Assembly (NCBI GenBank): GCA_023399055.1 | Contig: JAEWQV010000002.1 | Span: forward strand, 310,001-374,000 | Length of the DNA: 64,000 nucleotides | Reading direction: 5' to 3' | DNA from: Bacillota bacterium | GTDB taxonomy: Bacteria > Bacillota > Clostridia > Lachnospirales > Lachnospiraceae | Part shown: one piece after another, positions 35,613-43,923 of the stretch | How the letters are laid out: each line of letters starts with the position of its first letter | How positions within the stretch are numbered: the stretch's first letter is position 1 | Notes under the pieces: model-generated | The model's input: the letters and a program-made list of their open reading frames with translations, nothing else | Database searches by the model: none | Told to the model about the DNA's origin: nothing | Translations under genes and position numbers: made by a program

Positions 35613-36908
35613 ATGGAAATATATATAGTTCAACAAGGAGACAATATTTATTCTATTGCAGAGAGAAACGGGGTTACTGTTGATAAATTAGTACAGGACA
35701 ATGGGTTGGTTTATCCATATAACCTAGTGGTAGGTCAAGCGTTAGTAATTGCAATTCCTAAGCAAACTCATACGGTACAGCAGGGAGATACTTTACTAAG
35801 TATTGCAGAGGCTTATCAGGTTTCTATTATGCAATTATTGAGAAATAATCCTTTTCTTTTTGAACGGGAATATATATATCCAGGAGAAACCATAGTAATT
35901 AGTTATAATACTAGAGGGAGCATTACTACGAACGGATTTGCGTATCCATTTATCAAAGAAGATGCACTTCTTAAAATATTACCTAATTTGACCTATATAT
36001 CAATTTTGAATTATACAGCTACAGAAATGGGAGATATTATTTCTGCGCAAGATGATTCGGAGATTATAAGAAAATCCAAAGAATATAATGTAATTCCTTT
36101 AATGGTGCTTACTACACAATCACTTCAAGGAAAACCAAATTTTGTGATTGCTTCAAGCATTTTGTTAAATGAAGCATATCAAGAAAAGCATATTAATAAT
36201 GCTATTAAGTTAATGAAGGATAAGGGATATTACGGTGTTAATTTTATATTTAATTATTTAAATGAAGAGAACCAATCTCTATATTTAAGTTTTACAGAGA
36301 AAATATATAAGCGGACTCAAGAGGAAGGCTTACTATTCTTCATGACCATTAATTACGATATTGAACAAGTTAACGACGAAGTAAGCTTTGAAAAAGTGAA
36401 TTATGAACAGTTTAGTAAATTTGCAGATGGGTTGATATTTTTACAATTTGTTTGGGGTACTAATTATGGTCCGCCTGAACCAGTTTGTAATATGTATCAT
36501 ATTGAAAAACTAGTGGATTATCTTATTGAGTCGCAGGTACCAAAGCAAAAAATAACATTGGGAAAGCCAATTATTGGATACGAATGGGAATTACCCTATA
36601 TTCCCGAAAAGACAAGTGCTAATTCACTTACACTTTATTCTGTATATAATCTTGCTTATGAAAATGATTCTGTCATTAATTTTGATGAAGAATCGCAAAC
36701 ACCTTATTTTTACTATAGTAAGCAAATAGAAGAAAAAACTACGGAATATGTTGTTTGGTTTATAGATGCAAGATCAATTAATGCATTAGATACCTTGATT
36801 GCAGATCTTGACCTATATGGAGGAGCAATTTGGAATATGATGATTTATTACCCTCAATTATGGATTATAATATATTCTCAATACGATATTATTAAATTTG
36901 AAATTTAA
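35613..36908 (+). CDS. LysM and GH18-like protein, probably catalytically inactive (copy 2)
   Basis: A 431-residue paralogue of the preceding gene with the same order: two LysM repeats, then a GH18-like domain. The active-site strand reads GVNFIFNYL where active relatives have GVNxDFEY-like residues, so the catalytic Glu is replaced by Asn. ATG 35613 follows TTGAGGATAGT; the GTG at 35595 has no such site. The pair probably arose by tandem duplication and has diverged strongly while both copies lost the acids. Confidence 0.85.
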   Translation: MEIYIVQQGDNIYSIAERNGVTVDKLVQDNGLVYPYNLVVGQALVIAIPKQTHTVQQGDTLLSIAEAYQVSIMQLLRNNPFLFEREYIYPGETIVISYNTRGSITTNGFAYPFIKEDALLKILPNLTYISILNYTATEMGDIISAQDDSEIIRKSKEYNVIPLMVLTTQSLQGKPNFVIASSILLNEAYQEKHINNAIKLMKDKGYYGVNFIFNYLNEENQSLYLSFTEKIYKRTQEEGLLFFMTINYDIEQVNDEVSFEKVNYEQFSKFADGLIFLQFVWGTNYGPPEPVCNMYHIEKLVDYLIESQVPKQKITLGKPIIGYEWELPYIPEKTSANSLTLYSVYNLAYENDSVINFDEESQTPYFYYSKQIEEKTTEYVVWFIDARSINALDTLIADLDLYGGAIWNMMIYYPQLWIIIYSQYDIIKFEI

Positions 36909-36920
36909 GAGAGTAGTAAT

Positions 36921-36963
36921 AAGGACTGCTGCATATCATCAATTTGTGCATCAGTCTTTTTTT
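36921..36963 (+). terminator. terminator after the LysM/GH18-like pair
   Basis: AAGGACTG-C-TGCA (36921-36933) pairs with TGCA-T-CAGTC (36947-36955), followed by seven or more T. Confidence 0.85.
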
Positions 36964-36997
36964 ATAGGAAATTATACTGAAAAAACCGTATCTAATA

Positions 36998-37069
36998 ATA
37001 CGATGGTAAAATATCAATAAATTTCATCGTATATTTTACATTGATGAAAATAGTAATTTAAAATACTAT
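36998..37069 (+). promoter_or_regulatory. promoter and interlocking inverted repeats of the hydrogenase operon
   Basis: TTGATG (37041-37046), a 17-bp spacer and TACTAT (37064-37069) form the promoter. Just upstream, ATACGATG (36998-37005) pairs with CATCGTAT (37025-37032), and GTAAAATAT (37006-37014) pairs with ATATTTTAC (37031-37039); the two pairs interleave. They are good candidates for operator sites controlling hydrogenase expression. The word TATCTAATA at 36989-36997 abuts them. Confidence 0.55.
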
Positions 37070-37164
37070 TGCAATGAAAAAAGTAAAAAAGAATGTAGAT
37101 AAGGCAGAATGCATGAAACCTACTTTATCCGATATATGTTAAATCGAAGAAGGAGTCGAAGGAT

Positions 37165-37449
37165 ATGTCAAATTGTGAATATTGTGATTATTATAAGACT
37201 GTTGAAGCTATTGGCAACAGTGATAGTAAGAAAGATGGGTGTTTTTGTTTATTTGTCGGAAGTAGTCTTTCAAAAACGGATGATACAATAGAAACCGAAT
37301 ACCTTTGCAAGGATATGAAGTATGAGGATTATCTAATTAAGAATAAAGCAAAAAATGATAAATTATTCAAGGAGTATTCCTGGAAAATATTATATGAACA
37401 ACAGCCAAAGCTTCCAGTAAAGAAAACAGATGTACCTTTAGCGGTATAA
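37165..37449 (+). CDS. small Cys-containing protein heading the hydrogenase operon
   Basis: Not recognised. The 94-residue protein has an N-terminal CEYCDYY motif and a second pair (CFC, residues about 26-28), with one more Cys later, so it could bind a metal or iron-sulfur cluster. ATG 37165 has AAGGAG 9 nt upstream. It lies 52 bp before the hydrogenase gene and is probably co-transcribed. An overlapping frame at 37109 is a shadow. Confidence 0.65.
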   Translation: MSNCEYCDYYKTVEAIGNSDSKKDGCFCLFVGSSLSKTDDTIETEYLCKDMKYEDYLIKNKAKNDKLFKEYSWKILYEQQPKLPVKKTDVPLAV

Positions 37450-37501
37450 AACAAGATTTAGCAGTGGTATTTTATTAAGTTGCAATTAGGAAGTGATTGA
37501 A

Positions 37502-38953
37502 ATGAGATTGTTTGATACGGATGTACAGGAACTTAAATATAAGATAATAAATGAAGTGGTCCGCCTTGCAATGAAAGATAAAGTGAAGGATGCCTACTAT
37601 GAGGTCCCAAGAAAGATAATTCCTGGCCCCAAGGCCACCATGCGCTGTTGTATTTATAAGGAAAGGGCCATTGTAGAGGAACGGCTAAACTATGTGATCG
37701 GAAGTCAGGAGGGGCAGGATAATGTGGTTCATGTTATTGATATTGCCTGTGACGAGTGTCCTGTGGATCGATTTACTGTGACTGAAACCTGTAGAGGCTG
37801 TATTGCACATCGATGCTTTTCTGTATGCCCCAAGGGGGCCATCAGCTTTGTGGATAGGAAGGCTAAGATAGATAAAGAGAAATGCATTGAATGTGGAAAG
37901 TGCATGAATATTTGCCCCTATAAAGCAATTACTGAGAACGTTCGACCTTGTATACGTGGCTGTAAACCAGGTGCAATCATCATTGATGAAAATAAGAAAG
38001 CTAAAATAGATGATAAAAAATGTATTGAGTGTGGTGCATGTGTATATAATTGTCCATTTGGTGCTATGGTGGATGAATCCTATGTCCTGGATGCAATAGA
38101 GATATTAAAAGGGTCGGACCAGGGAAAGAACTATAAGGTATATGCAGCCATAGCGCCAGCAATTGTGAGTCAGTTTACTTATGCAAAAATAGAGCAGATT
38201 GTTGCCGGGCTTAAGATAATGGGATTTCATACGGTGGTTGAAGTGGCACTGGGAGCTGATATTGTGGCAAATAAAGAAGCAAAGGAACTTGCTGAAAAAG
38301 GCTTTTTAACCAGTTCCTGTTGTCCATCTTTCGTTAGATACATAGAGATTAATTATCCTGAAATGGTTCCTCATATCTCGCATAATGTATCTCCAATGAT
38401 AGAAATAGCTAATCTAATCAAGTTGACGGATGAAACAGCTAAAGTTATATTTATTGGTCCGTGTATCAGTAAAAAAGCAGAGTACAAGAGGCAAGTCAAT
38501 TCAGGAAATGTAGATTGCGTAATTACCTTTGAAGAGCTTCAAGCCTTACTGGATGGAATGGATATTGATGTTGAGACACTACCAGAACAAAGTCTTGATA
38601 ATGCCTCCTACTATGGACGAATTTTTGCAAGAAGCGGTGGATTATCCGAGGCGGTCTGTCAGGTTATGAAAGAAGAAAACATTGATTTTGAAGTTAAGGC
38701 AGAAATCTGTGATGGAATTGAACAGTGTAAGATGGCCTTATTAAAAGCCTCCAAAGGAAAACTGGATAAGAACTTCATTGAAGGAATGGCTTGTGAAGGG
38801 GGATGTATCAATGGAGCAGCTTGTCTGCATCATGGACCCAAGAATCGTTTGGAAGTTGATAAGTATGGTATGCAGGCGATTGAGAAGAAAATTCAGGACT
38901 CATTAATACTAAAACCATTAATTAACAAAGGAGAATTCTTGACAAAAAAATAA
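37502..38953 (+). CDS. [FeFe] hydrogenase, monomeric group B type
   Basis: The 483-residue enzyme interconverts protons and hydrogen with ferredoxin. An N-terminal region with CDECPVD and CRGCIAHRCFSVCP is followed by two ferredoxin-type 4Fe-4S motifs (CIECGKCMNICP and CIECGACVYNCP). The H-cluster domain carries L1 TSSCCPSF, L2 FIGPCISKKAE and L3 ACEGGCINGA, so all cluster ligands and the proton-relay Cys are present. ATG 37502 is preferred over GTG 37493, with AGGAAG upstream. It is followed by a [2Fe-2S] protein and a sensory hydrogenase. Confidence 0.93.
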   Translation: MRLFDTDVQELKYKIINEVVRLAMKDKVKDAYYEVPRKIIPGPKATMRCCIYKERAIVEERLNYVIGSQEGQDNVVHVIDIACDECPVDRFTVTETCRGCIAHRCFSVCPKGAISFVDRKAKIDKEKCIECGKCMNICPYKAITENVRPCIRGCKPGAIIIDENKKAKIDDKKCIECGACVYNCPFGAMVDESYVLDAIEILKGSDQGKNYKVYAAIAPAIVSQFTYAKIEQIVAGLKIMGFHTVVEVALGADIVANKEAKELAEKGFLTSSCCPSFVRYIEINYPEMVPHISHNVSPMIEIANLIKLTDETAKVIFIGPCISKKAEYKRQVNSGNVDCVITFEELQALLDGMDIDVETLPEQSLDNASYYGRIFARSGGLSEAVCQVMKEENIDFEVKAEICDGIEQCKMALLKASKGKLDKNFIEGMACEGGCINGAACLHHGPKNRLEVDKYGMQAIEKKIQDSLILKPLINKGEFLTKK

Positions 38954-38996
38954 CAAAGGGCTACAATGTTAATAATGTGTAAAACGGAGGGATGGT

Positions 38997-39242
38997 ATGC
39001 TTCAAGTATATATCTGTGTGGGTAGTTCCTGTCACTTAAAGGGATCGTATCAGGTTATTAAATCCTTTGAAGAGCTGATAAAAATAAATCATTTAGAAGA
39101 CCAGGTAGAATTAAAAGCCTCATTCTGCTTAGGTCATTGTTTAAAAGGTGTTTCTGTAAAGGTCGAAGAGGAGTTTATGGAAGAACTCACCTTAACGAAT
39201 GTGAAAGAATGTTTTGAAAAATATATTATAAGAAGGCTTTAG
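38997..39242 (+). CDS. [2Fe-2S] thioredoxin-like ferredoxin
   Basis: An 81-residue protein with CVGSSCHLKG and CLGHCLKG, the four-Cys pattern of the NuoE/HymA-type [2Fe-2S] thioredoxin-like fold. It probably passes electrons between the adjacent hydrogenase proteins. GGAGGG precedes the ATG, and the next gene starts 2 bp after the stop. Confidence 0.88.
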   Translation: MLQVYICVGSSCHLKGSYQVIKSFEELIKINHLEDQVELKASFCLGHCLKGVSVKVEEEFMEELTLTNVKECFEKYIIRRL

Positions 39243-39244
39243 TT

Positions 39245-40960
39245 ATGGGAATTATACAATTTAAAGAAGCAAACTGTAAAAATTGTTATAAGTGTATCAG
39301 GAGCTGCCCAGTGAAAGCAATTACTTTTCAACAGGATCAGGCTAGGATTGTAGAAGAGGATTGTATGTTGTGTGGCAACTGTTTAAAAGTCTGCCCTCAA
39401 AATGCAAAAACTGTAAAAAGTGATCTGGAAATTATAAAGAAATTTATTCAGAAGAAGGAAAAGGTATATGTAAGCCTTGCTCCTTCTTTTATTGCAGCCT
39501 TTGAACAAAATCAAGGGGAAGCATTATTTTATGCATTGAAAAAACTTGGCTTTACCTACATAGAAGAAACTGCAGTTGGAGCAGCCGAGGTTTCCAAGCA
39601 ATATGAAAGATTGCTGCAGGAAAAGAAGATGAAAAACATTATTACAACTTCCTGCCCGTCCGTTAATTTCTTAATAGAAAAATATTATCCGGATTTAATA
39701 AGTCAAATGGCGCCGGTAGTATCTCCAATGATAGCTCATGCTAAGATGCTTCGGGAAACTTATGGTCAGAGAATACGTGTGGTTTTTATTGGACCTTGCT
39801 TATCCAAAAAAGATGAATGTAATGACCTGCAAAATGAGGGAATGGTAGATGCAGTTCTCACCTTTGAAGAATTAAGTGCCTGGTTAAGTTCAGAAGGCTT
39901 ATATAATAACGGAGAGTTTGCGGAAGAAATTAAGGCTTCCAAGGATATGACGGCAAGAATTTATCCAGTACCCGGAGGAATCTTAAAAACCATTAGCAAT
40001 AAATATAAATCCAATTATAAGTGTATCAGCATCGACGGTGTTGAACGTTGTATGAGAATACTTGATTCCCTTCAAAAGGATGGTATTGAAAATTATTTTA
40101 TCGAAATGAATAGCTGTACGGACAGCTGTATCAACGGTCCATGTATGAATGAAATTCCGGGAGGTTTTCTAGCTGCGAGAGAAAGACTGATTGAATATGT
40201 TAGAAAAGCACCAGGAACGACCAATCAGTTGCTGGACATGGGGACTAAAGTGAATTTGAAAAAGAAATTTATTAATAGGACCAAGCAACAAAAGGAACCT
40301 TCAGAGACTTCTATTCAGGCAATTCTAAATAGCGTTGGAAAGTATTCGAAGGATAAGGAACTTAATTGCGGTACGTGTGGATATCCGACTTGTCGTGATA
40401 AGGCAATTGCTGTTTATTATAATAAGGCACAGCTTCACATGTGCTTACCCTTTATGAGAGAAAGAGCTGAATCCATTTCTAATTTGATTATTAATACGAC
40501 ACCAAATGCTATATTTGCATTGGACCATGAACTTCGTATACAAGAAATTAATACCTCTGCACGGGAGAAGTTCCGATTGACAAAGGAAGAAGTCATTGGA
40601 GAATATATTTATACGCTTCTGCCCAGTGAGGATTTTATTGATGTCTTTGAAAGCGGAGAAAGTATTTATGATAATAAATATTACTATGAAAAGTATCAAA
40701 TGACAGTTATTCAGTCAACGATTAGTATTCCGGAACAAAATATAATCATTGTCATTATGAAAGACATTAGTGAGGAAGAAAGCTTTCGACTGAAAATGCA
40801 TCAAATTCGAAAAGAAAATGTTGAGATTACCCAAAAGGTTATTGAAAAACAAATGCGTGTAGCCCAGGAAGTGGCAAGTCTTCTTGGAGAAACTACGGCA
40901 GAAACTAAGGTTGCACTAACAAAACTTAAGAAATCAATTATGGACGAGATGAGTGATTAA
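39245..40960 (+). CDS. sensory [FeFe] hydrogenase with Fe-S and PAS domains
   Basis: The 571-residue protein has two ferredoxin motifs (CKNCYKCIRSCP and CMLCGNCLKVCP) and an H-cluster domain with ligands C137, C185, C291 and C295. An additional Fe-S motif follows (CGTCGYPTCRDKA, about residues 375-387), then a PAS domain (about 412-520) and a C-terminal helix. L1 reads TTSCPSV, so the proton-relay Cys next to the ligand is replaced by Ser. That fits a sensor with low turnover. It probably reports hydrogen or redox state to the phosphatase encoded immediately downstream (2-bp gap). Confidence 0.88.
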   Translation: MGIIQFKEANCKNCYKCIRSCPVKAITFQQDQARIVEEDCMLCGNCLKVCPQNAKTVKSDLEIIKKFIQKKEKVYVSLAPSFIAAFEQNQGEALFYALKKLGFTYIEETAVGAAEVSKQYERLLQEKKMKNIITTSCPSVNFLIEKYYPDLISQMAPVVSPMIAHAKMLRETYGQRIRVVFIGPCLSKKDECNDLQNEGMVDAVLTFEELSAWLSSEGLYNNGEFAEEIKASKDMTARIYPVPGGILKTISNKYKSNYKCISIDGVERCMRILDSLQKDGIENYFIEMNSCTDSCINGPCMNEIPGGFLAARERLIEYVRKAPGTTNQLLDMGTKVNLKKKFINRTKQQKEPSETSIQAILNSVGKYSKDKELNCGTCGYPTCRDKAIAVYYNKAQLHMCLPFMRERAESISNLIINTTPNAIFALDHELRIQEINTSAREKFRLTKEEVIGEYIYTLLPSEDFIDVFESGESIYDNKYYYEKYQMTVIQSTISIPEQNIIIVIMKDISEEESFRLKMHQIRKENVEITQKVIEKQMRVAQEVASLLGETTAETKVALTKLKKSIMDEMSD

Positions 40961-40962
40961 AT

Positions 40963-42135
40963 ATGAGCCTATACATAGATGTCAGCTCAGAAAGTATTAA
41001 TAAATATCAGGAAGAGCTATGTGGTGATAAAGTTGAAATTATAAGAGACGAAGCTTCAGTCATTCTTGTATTGTCAGATGGTTTGGGTAGCGGTGTAAAG
41101 GCAAATATTCTAGCAACTTTAACTACAAAAATAATCGGAACGATCTTGGCAAACGGTCTTGAAATAGAGGAAGCCGTTGATACCATAGCCAATACCCTGC
41201 CCGTATGTAAAGAAAGAAATATTGCTTACTCTACCTTTACCATCCTGCAAATATCGGCTGCAGGCGAAGGTTATCTGGTGGAATTTGATAATCCTTCTGC
41301 ATTTCGATTTCGAAAGGGTGAGCCACTGCCAATAGAAACGAGCAGCAGGACAATCAGCGGAAAACTAATTAGAGAAGCCAGATTTAAAGTGGAGCAGGAA
41401 GATTTATTTGTAGTGGTAAGTGACGGTGCCATTCATGCGGGAATAGGTCATTCTTTAAATCTCGGTTGGCAATGGGATAATATTAAGGAATATATACAGA
41501 AGACCTACAGTAGTGATATGTCGGCGAAGAGTATGACGAAGCTTTTATTATCTGCCTGCGATAACTTATATGGACACAAAGAAGGGGATGACACAACAGT
41601 TATTTCCGTAAAAGCAGTAAAAACAATGAATTTAAGTATTATGGTCGGACCACCGGTAGATCAGATACAGGATCAAAAGGTGGTACGGACGTTTCTAAGT
41701 AGCGAAGGGAAAAAAGTAGTTTGTGGTGGAACTACTTCTCAGATTGTGGCAAGAGAATTAAATACAGAAGTAAAAACAAGTTTTAATTATAGTAACCCCG
41801 CATTACCTCCCATTGCAGAAATAGATGGAATTGACTTAACCACAGAGGGCGTTCTTACATTACAAAAAGCACTTAGCTTAATTAAAGCTTGTATCTCACC
41901 AGAAAGTACTATGCAGGATTATCTGAACCTGAATAAGAAGGATGGTGCTTCGAAACTAGCGAAGATACTTTTGGAAGAGTGTACTCAAATTAGTTTTTAT
42001 GTAGGGCGTGCCATGAATCCCGCACATCAAAATCCAGGGTTTCCGCTTAATTTAAGTTTAAAACTAAAACTTGTTGAAGAAATTGCAGAATGCATACGTA
42101 GTACCGGTAAACAGGTAAGGATAGAATATAATTAA
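40963..42135 (+). CDS. SpoIIE-type PP2C protein phosphatase
   Basis: The 390-residue protein has a PP2C/SpoIIE phosphatase fold with the metal-binding Asp motifs VLSDGLGSG and VVVSDGAIHAG and the late EGDDTTVISV. A C-terminal extension of about 170 residues is of unknown role. It follows the H-cluster/PAS sensor by 2 bp. Sensor-phosphatase pairing of this kind is known beside sensory [FeFe] hydrogenases, so it should be the signal output, perhaps acting on an anti-sigma-antagonist-like partner not in this window. Confidence 0.88.
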   Translation: MSLYIDVSSESINKYQEELCGDKVEIIRDEASVILVLSDGLGSGVKANILATLTTKIIGTILANGLEIEEAVDTIANTLPVCKERNIAYSTFTILQISAAGEGYLVEFDNPSAFRFRKGEPLPIETSSRTISGKLIREARFKVEQEDLFVVVSDGAIHAGIGHSLNLGWQWDNIKEYIQKTYSSDMSAKSMTKLLLSACDNLYGHKEGDDTTVISVKAVKTMNLSIMVGPPVDQIQDQKVVRTFLSSEGKKVVCGGTTSQIVARELNTEVKTSFNYSNPALPPIAEIDGIDLTTEGVLTLQKALSLIKACISPESTMQDYLNLNKKDGASKLAKILLEECTQISFYVGRAMNPAHQNPGFPLNLSLKLKLVEEIAECIRSTGKQVRIEYN

Positions 42136-42136
42136 T

Positions 42137-43591
42137 ATGAAGACAATTACTTTAAAATTATACCGACCGAGTAAAATTAAACAAGAGATTTTGGATGAGG
42201 CTATCTTAAATTACAATCAAGCATATTATCATTTATTAAATAGAGCGCAATTTGATTTGGAGCGCATCAAGAAGGATTTTATTAATAAGAATGGGACTTA
42301 CCTAGGGGCTGCCATTTCCAAATGGGTGGATAAGGATTTGAATAAGGAATTAAATCAGTATCACGTTCAACCCTTTAAAGATGCCCTAAAGCTTGATTTA
42401 GGAATGACTTTAGCAGGTTATTTTAATATAAGTTTATTTAATTCGAACGTTGCATTTCCAGCAAGTAATCATACAGAGAGCAATGGAAAACCTAGACCAA
42501 TTTATTTTTGCAGATACGATAGTAAAAGAAATTATTGCTTGCTTTATGATCAGGTCAAAGATAAGTATTATGTAAAGCTCTATCTTATGAATTATTCCCA
42601 TGCAAGATTGGCAGCAGAGAGGACAGATTCAAAGCTCCAATATATTCATAAGGATAATAAGTTATTAGAAAGAGAGAGAGAGAAGGAGACCTTTCTTATT
42701 TTGCCGCTCTCTTTTGGGAAATATCAAGAACACTTCCTAAAGCAGGCTAAATCAGAGCCTGATATAATAAAAACGGCAAAACTATTTAAAAAAGATAAGG
42801 AATACTATTTAGCGATTAGCATTGATACCGCAGCAAAGGAACTTCTAGCAATAGATACCTTCCTAGGTGTAAGCCGTGGATTAAAGAATAAATTAAGTTA
42901 TACTGTTGTGGATAAAGGTGGATTTTGTCTGACAGCAGGGGCTGTGGTAGAACGGGATATCCCAAATGAACTGCACATAGCAGCAAATCATATTGTAAAC
43001 ATAGCAAAAAAATACAAAGCACAGGTAATCTTGCAAAATTTATCGCATGGTGATTCTATCGTCTGGAGTGAAGAAAACAATGTGTCTGCACCAGCATATC
43101 AATATGGATTATACCACAAGCTAAAGGTTATTTTGGATTATAAGCTTAAGGAACAGGGATTGCCAACACCCATTAAAGTAAGTTCTGTAGATTTGTTTCA
43201 AAGATGCCCAGAATGTGGTATGAGTTCCAGACAAAACAGATTTTCAAAGGAAAGATTCCTATGTACCAGATGTGGTTTTACAATGGAGTTGGATGCTTTG
43301 GGGAGTCGTAACCTATCGAGAAAGCTTATTCATTATCAAAAATCGAAAATAAAGATTAAAGTATGCGAAACAGCAGAGGGTATTTTATTTATAAATAAAC
43401 TGATCGGACTTCATTATTTTGCCTCACATTCAGAATTTGTGCTGGAGGAGCTAAGAGCAGAGCTGCTAAGAATAATAGAAGATATAAATGAGAATTCAAT
43501 GCAGAATAAGCAGGTACTTCGCTTAAAACGAAGTATTCAATATAAACTAAAAGATAACAGAGAACTAATTGATAGCATAGAGTTTATTTAA
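42137..43591 (+). CDS. TnpB/OrfB-family protein, probably nuclease-dead, in the hydrogenase operon
   Basis: The 484-residue protein has the TnpB/IS605 OrfB layout: N-terminal recognition region (KTITLKLYRPSK...), RuvC-like core and a zinc ribbon (C357, C360, C376, C379). Where active relatives have the RuvC-I Asp (GIDxGLK), it reads GVSRGLK (Ser246). At the RuvC-II Glu it reads VILQNLS (Gln300). Asp386 of RuvC-III remains. D240, six residues before, is an alternative RuvC-I candidate. No tnpA or transposon ends are seen. The start codon lies one base after the phosphatase stop, so the gene belongs to the operon. A domesticated RNA-guided regulator is the leading hypothesis. Confidence 0.85.
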   Translation: MKTITLKLYRPSKIKQEILDEAILNYNQAYYHLLNRAQFDLERIKKDFINKNGTYLGAAISKWVDKDLNKELNQYHVQPFKDALKLDLGMTLAGYFNISLFNSNVAFPASNHTESNGKPRPIYFCRYDSKRNYCLLYDQVKDKYYVKLYLMNYSHARLAAERTDSKLQYIHKDNKLLEREREKETFLILPLSFGKYQEHFLKQAKSEPDIIKTAKLFKKDKEYYLAISIDTAAKELLAIDTFLGVSRGLKNKLSYTVVDKGGFCLTAGAVVERDIPNELHIAANHIVNIAKKYKAQVILQNLSHGDSIVWSEENNVSAPAYQYGLYHKLKVILDYKLKEQGLPTPIKVSSVDLFQRCPECGMSSRQNRFSKERFLCTRCGFTMELDALGSRNLSRKLIHYQKSKIKIKVCETAEGILFINKLIGLHYFASHSEFVLEELRAELLRIIEDINENSMQNKQVLRLKRSIQYKLKDNRELIDSIEFI

Positions 43592-43682
43592 CAAGTGTGT
43601 AATTGCTGCCACACCATTCTTTTATAAGAAATCTTACCGCGTAAGGCACCTTCCTGGGTGTGAAAGAGCAGCTATCTAATAT
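43592..43682 (+). ncRNA. candidate structured RNA 3' of the TnpB-like gene
   Basis: Nested helices are GCTGC (43605-43609) with GCAGC (43668-43672) and CACACC (43610-43615) with GGTGTG (43657-43662). Inside them are the hairpins TTCTT/AAGAA (43617-43630) and CTTAC/GTAAG (43633-43645). An alternative GTGTG (43595-43599) with CACAC pairing exists. Such a multi-branch fold directly after a TnpB-family gene is where its guide-RNA scaffold would lie. It could also be an unrelated riboswitch-like leader. Confidence 0.45.
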
Positions 43683-43683
43683 A

Positions 43684-43757
43684 GGCTGTTACAGTCTTCC
43701 ACTCAAACTACAAGATAATATGGTTGTAGTTTGAGTGGAGGACTGTAACAGCCTTTT
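43684..43757 (+). terminator. 28-bp stem terminator of the hydrogenase operon
   Basis: Arm 43684-43711 (begins GGCTGTTACAGTC) pairs with arm 43726-43753 (ends GACTGTAACAGCC) over 28 bp with a single G-U pair, 14-nt loop, then TTTT. It is far longer than a usual terminator. The remaining gap to 43923 holds an inverted repeat ATGAGT/ACTCAT (43769-43784), perhaps an operator of the next gene. Confidence 0.75.
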
Positions 43758-43923
43758 CAATTGTAATAATGAGTACTTACTCATAATTTCCATAAATCAA
43801 TTGCATATTGTTTCTAAAAGGAGTAAAATTATTGAAGGAATGTATATTTATTACATTTGTTGCGGGAGTACAATGTAGTGAATTTCTATTCTAAATATAA
43901 TTAAAATAAGGGAGAGTTTTGTA

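Noticed and set aside
37109..37291. Open frame overlapping the small Cys protein gene
   Set aside because: No ribosome site; the +2-shifted frame starting at 37165 has one and a Cys pattern.
42137..43591. Active IS605-type transposon
   Set aside because: No tnpA, no terminal hairpin on the left side, and the gene is coupled to the upstream operon; two catalytic residues appear lost.
43832..43894. Twenty-codon frame with TTG start behind AAAGGAG, upstream of the GH3 gene
   Set aside because: Could be a leader peptide, but the start codon is weak and nothing else supports translation.
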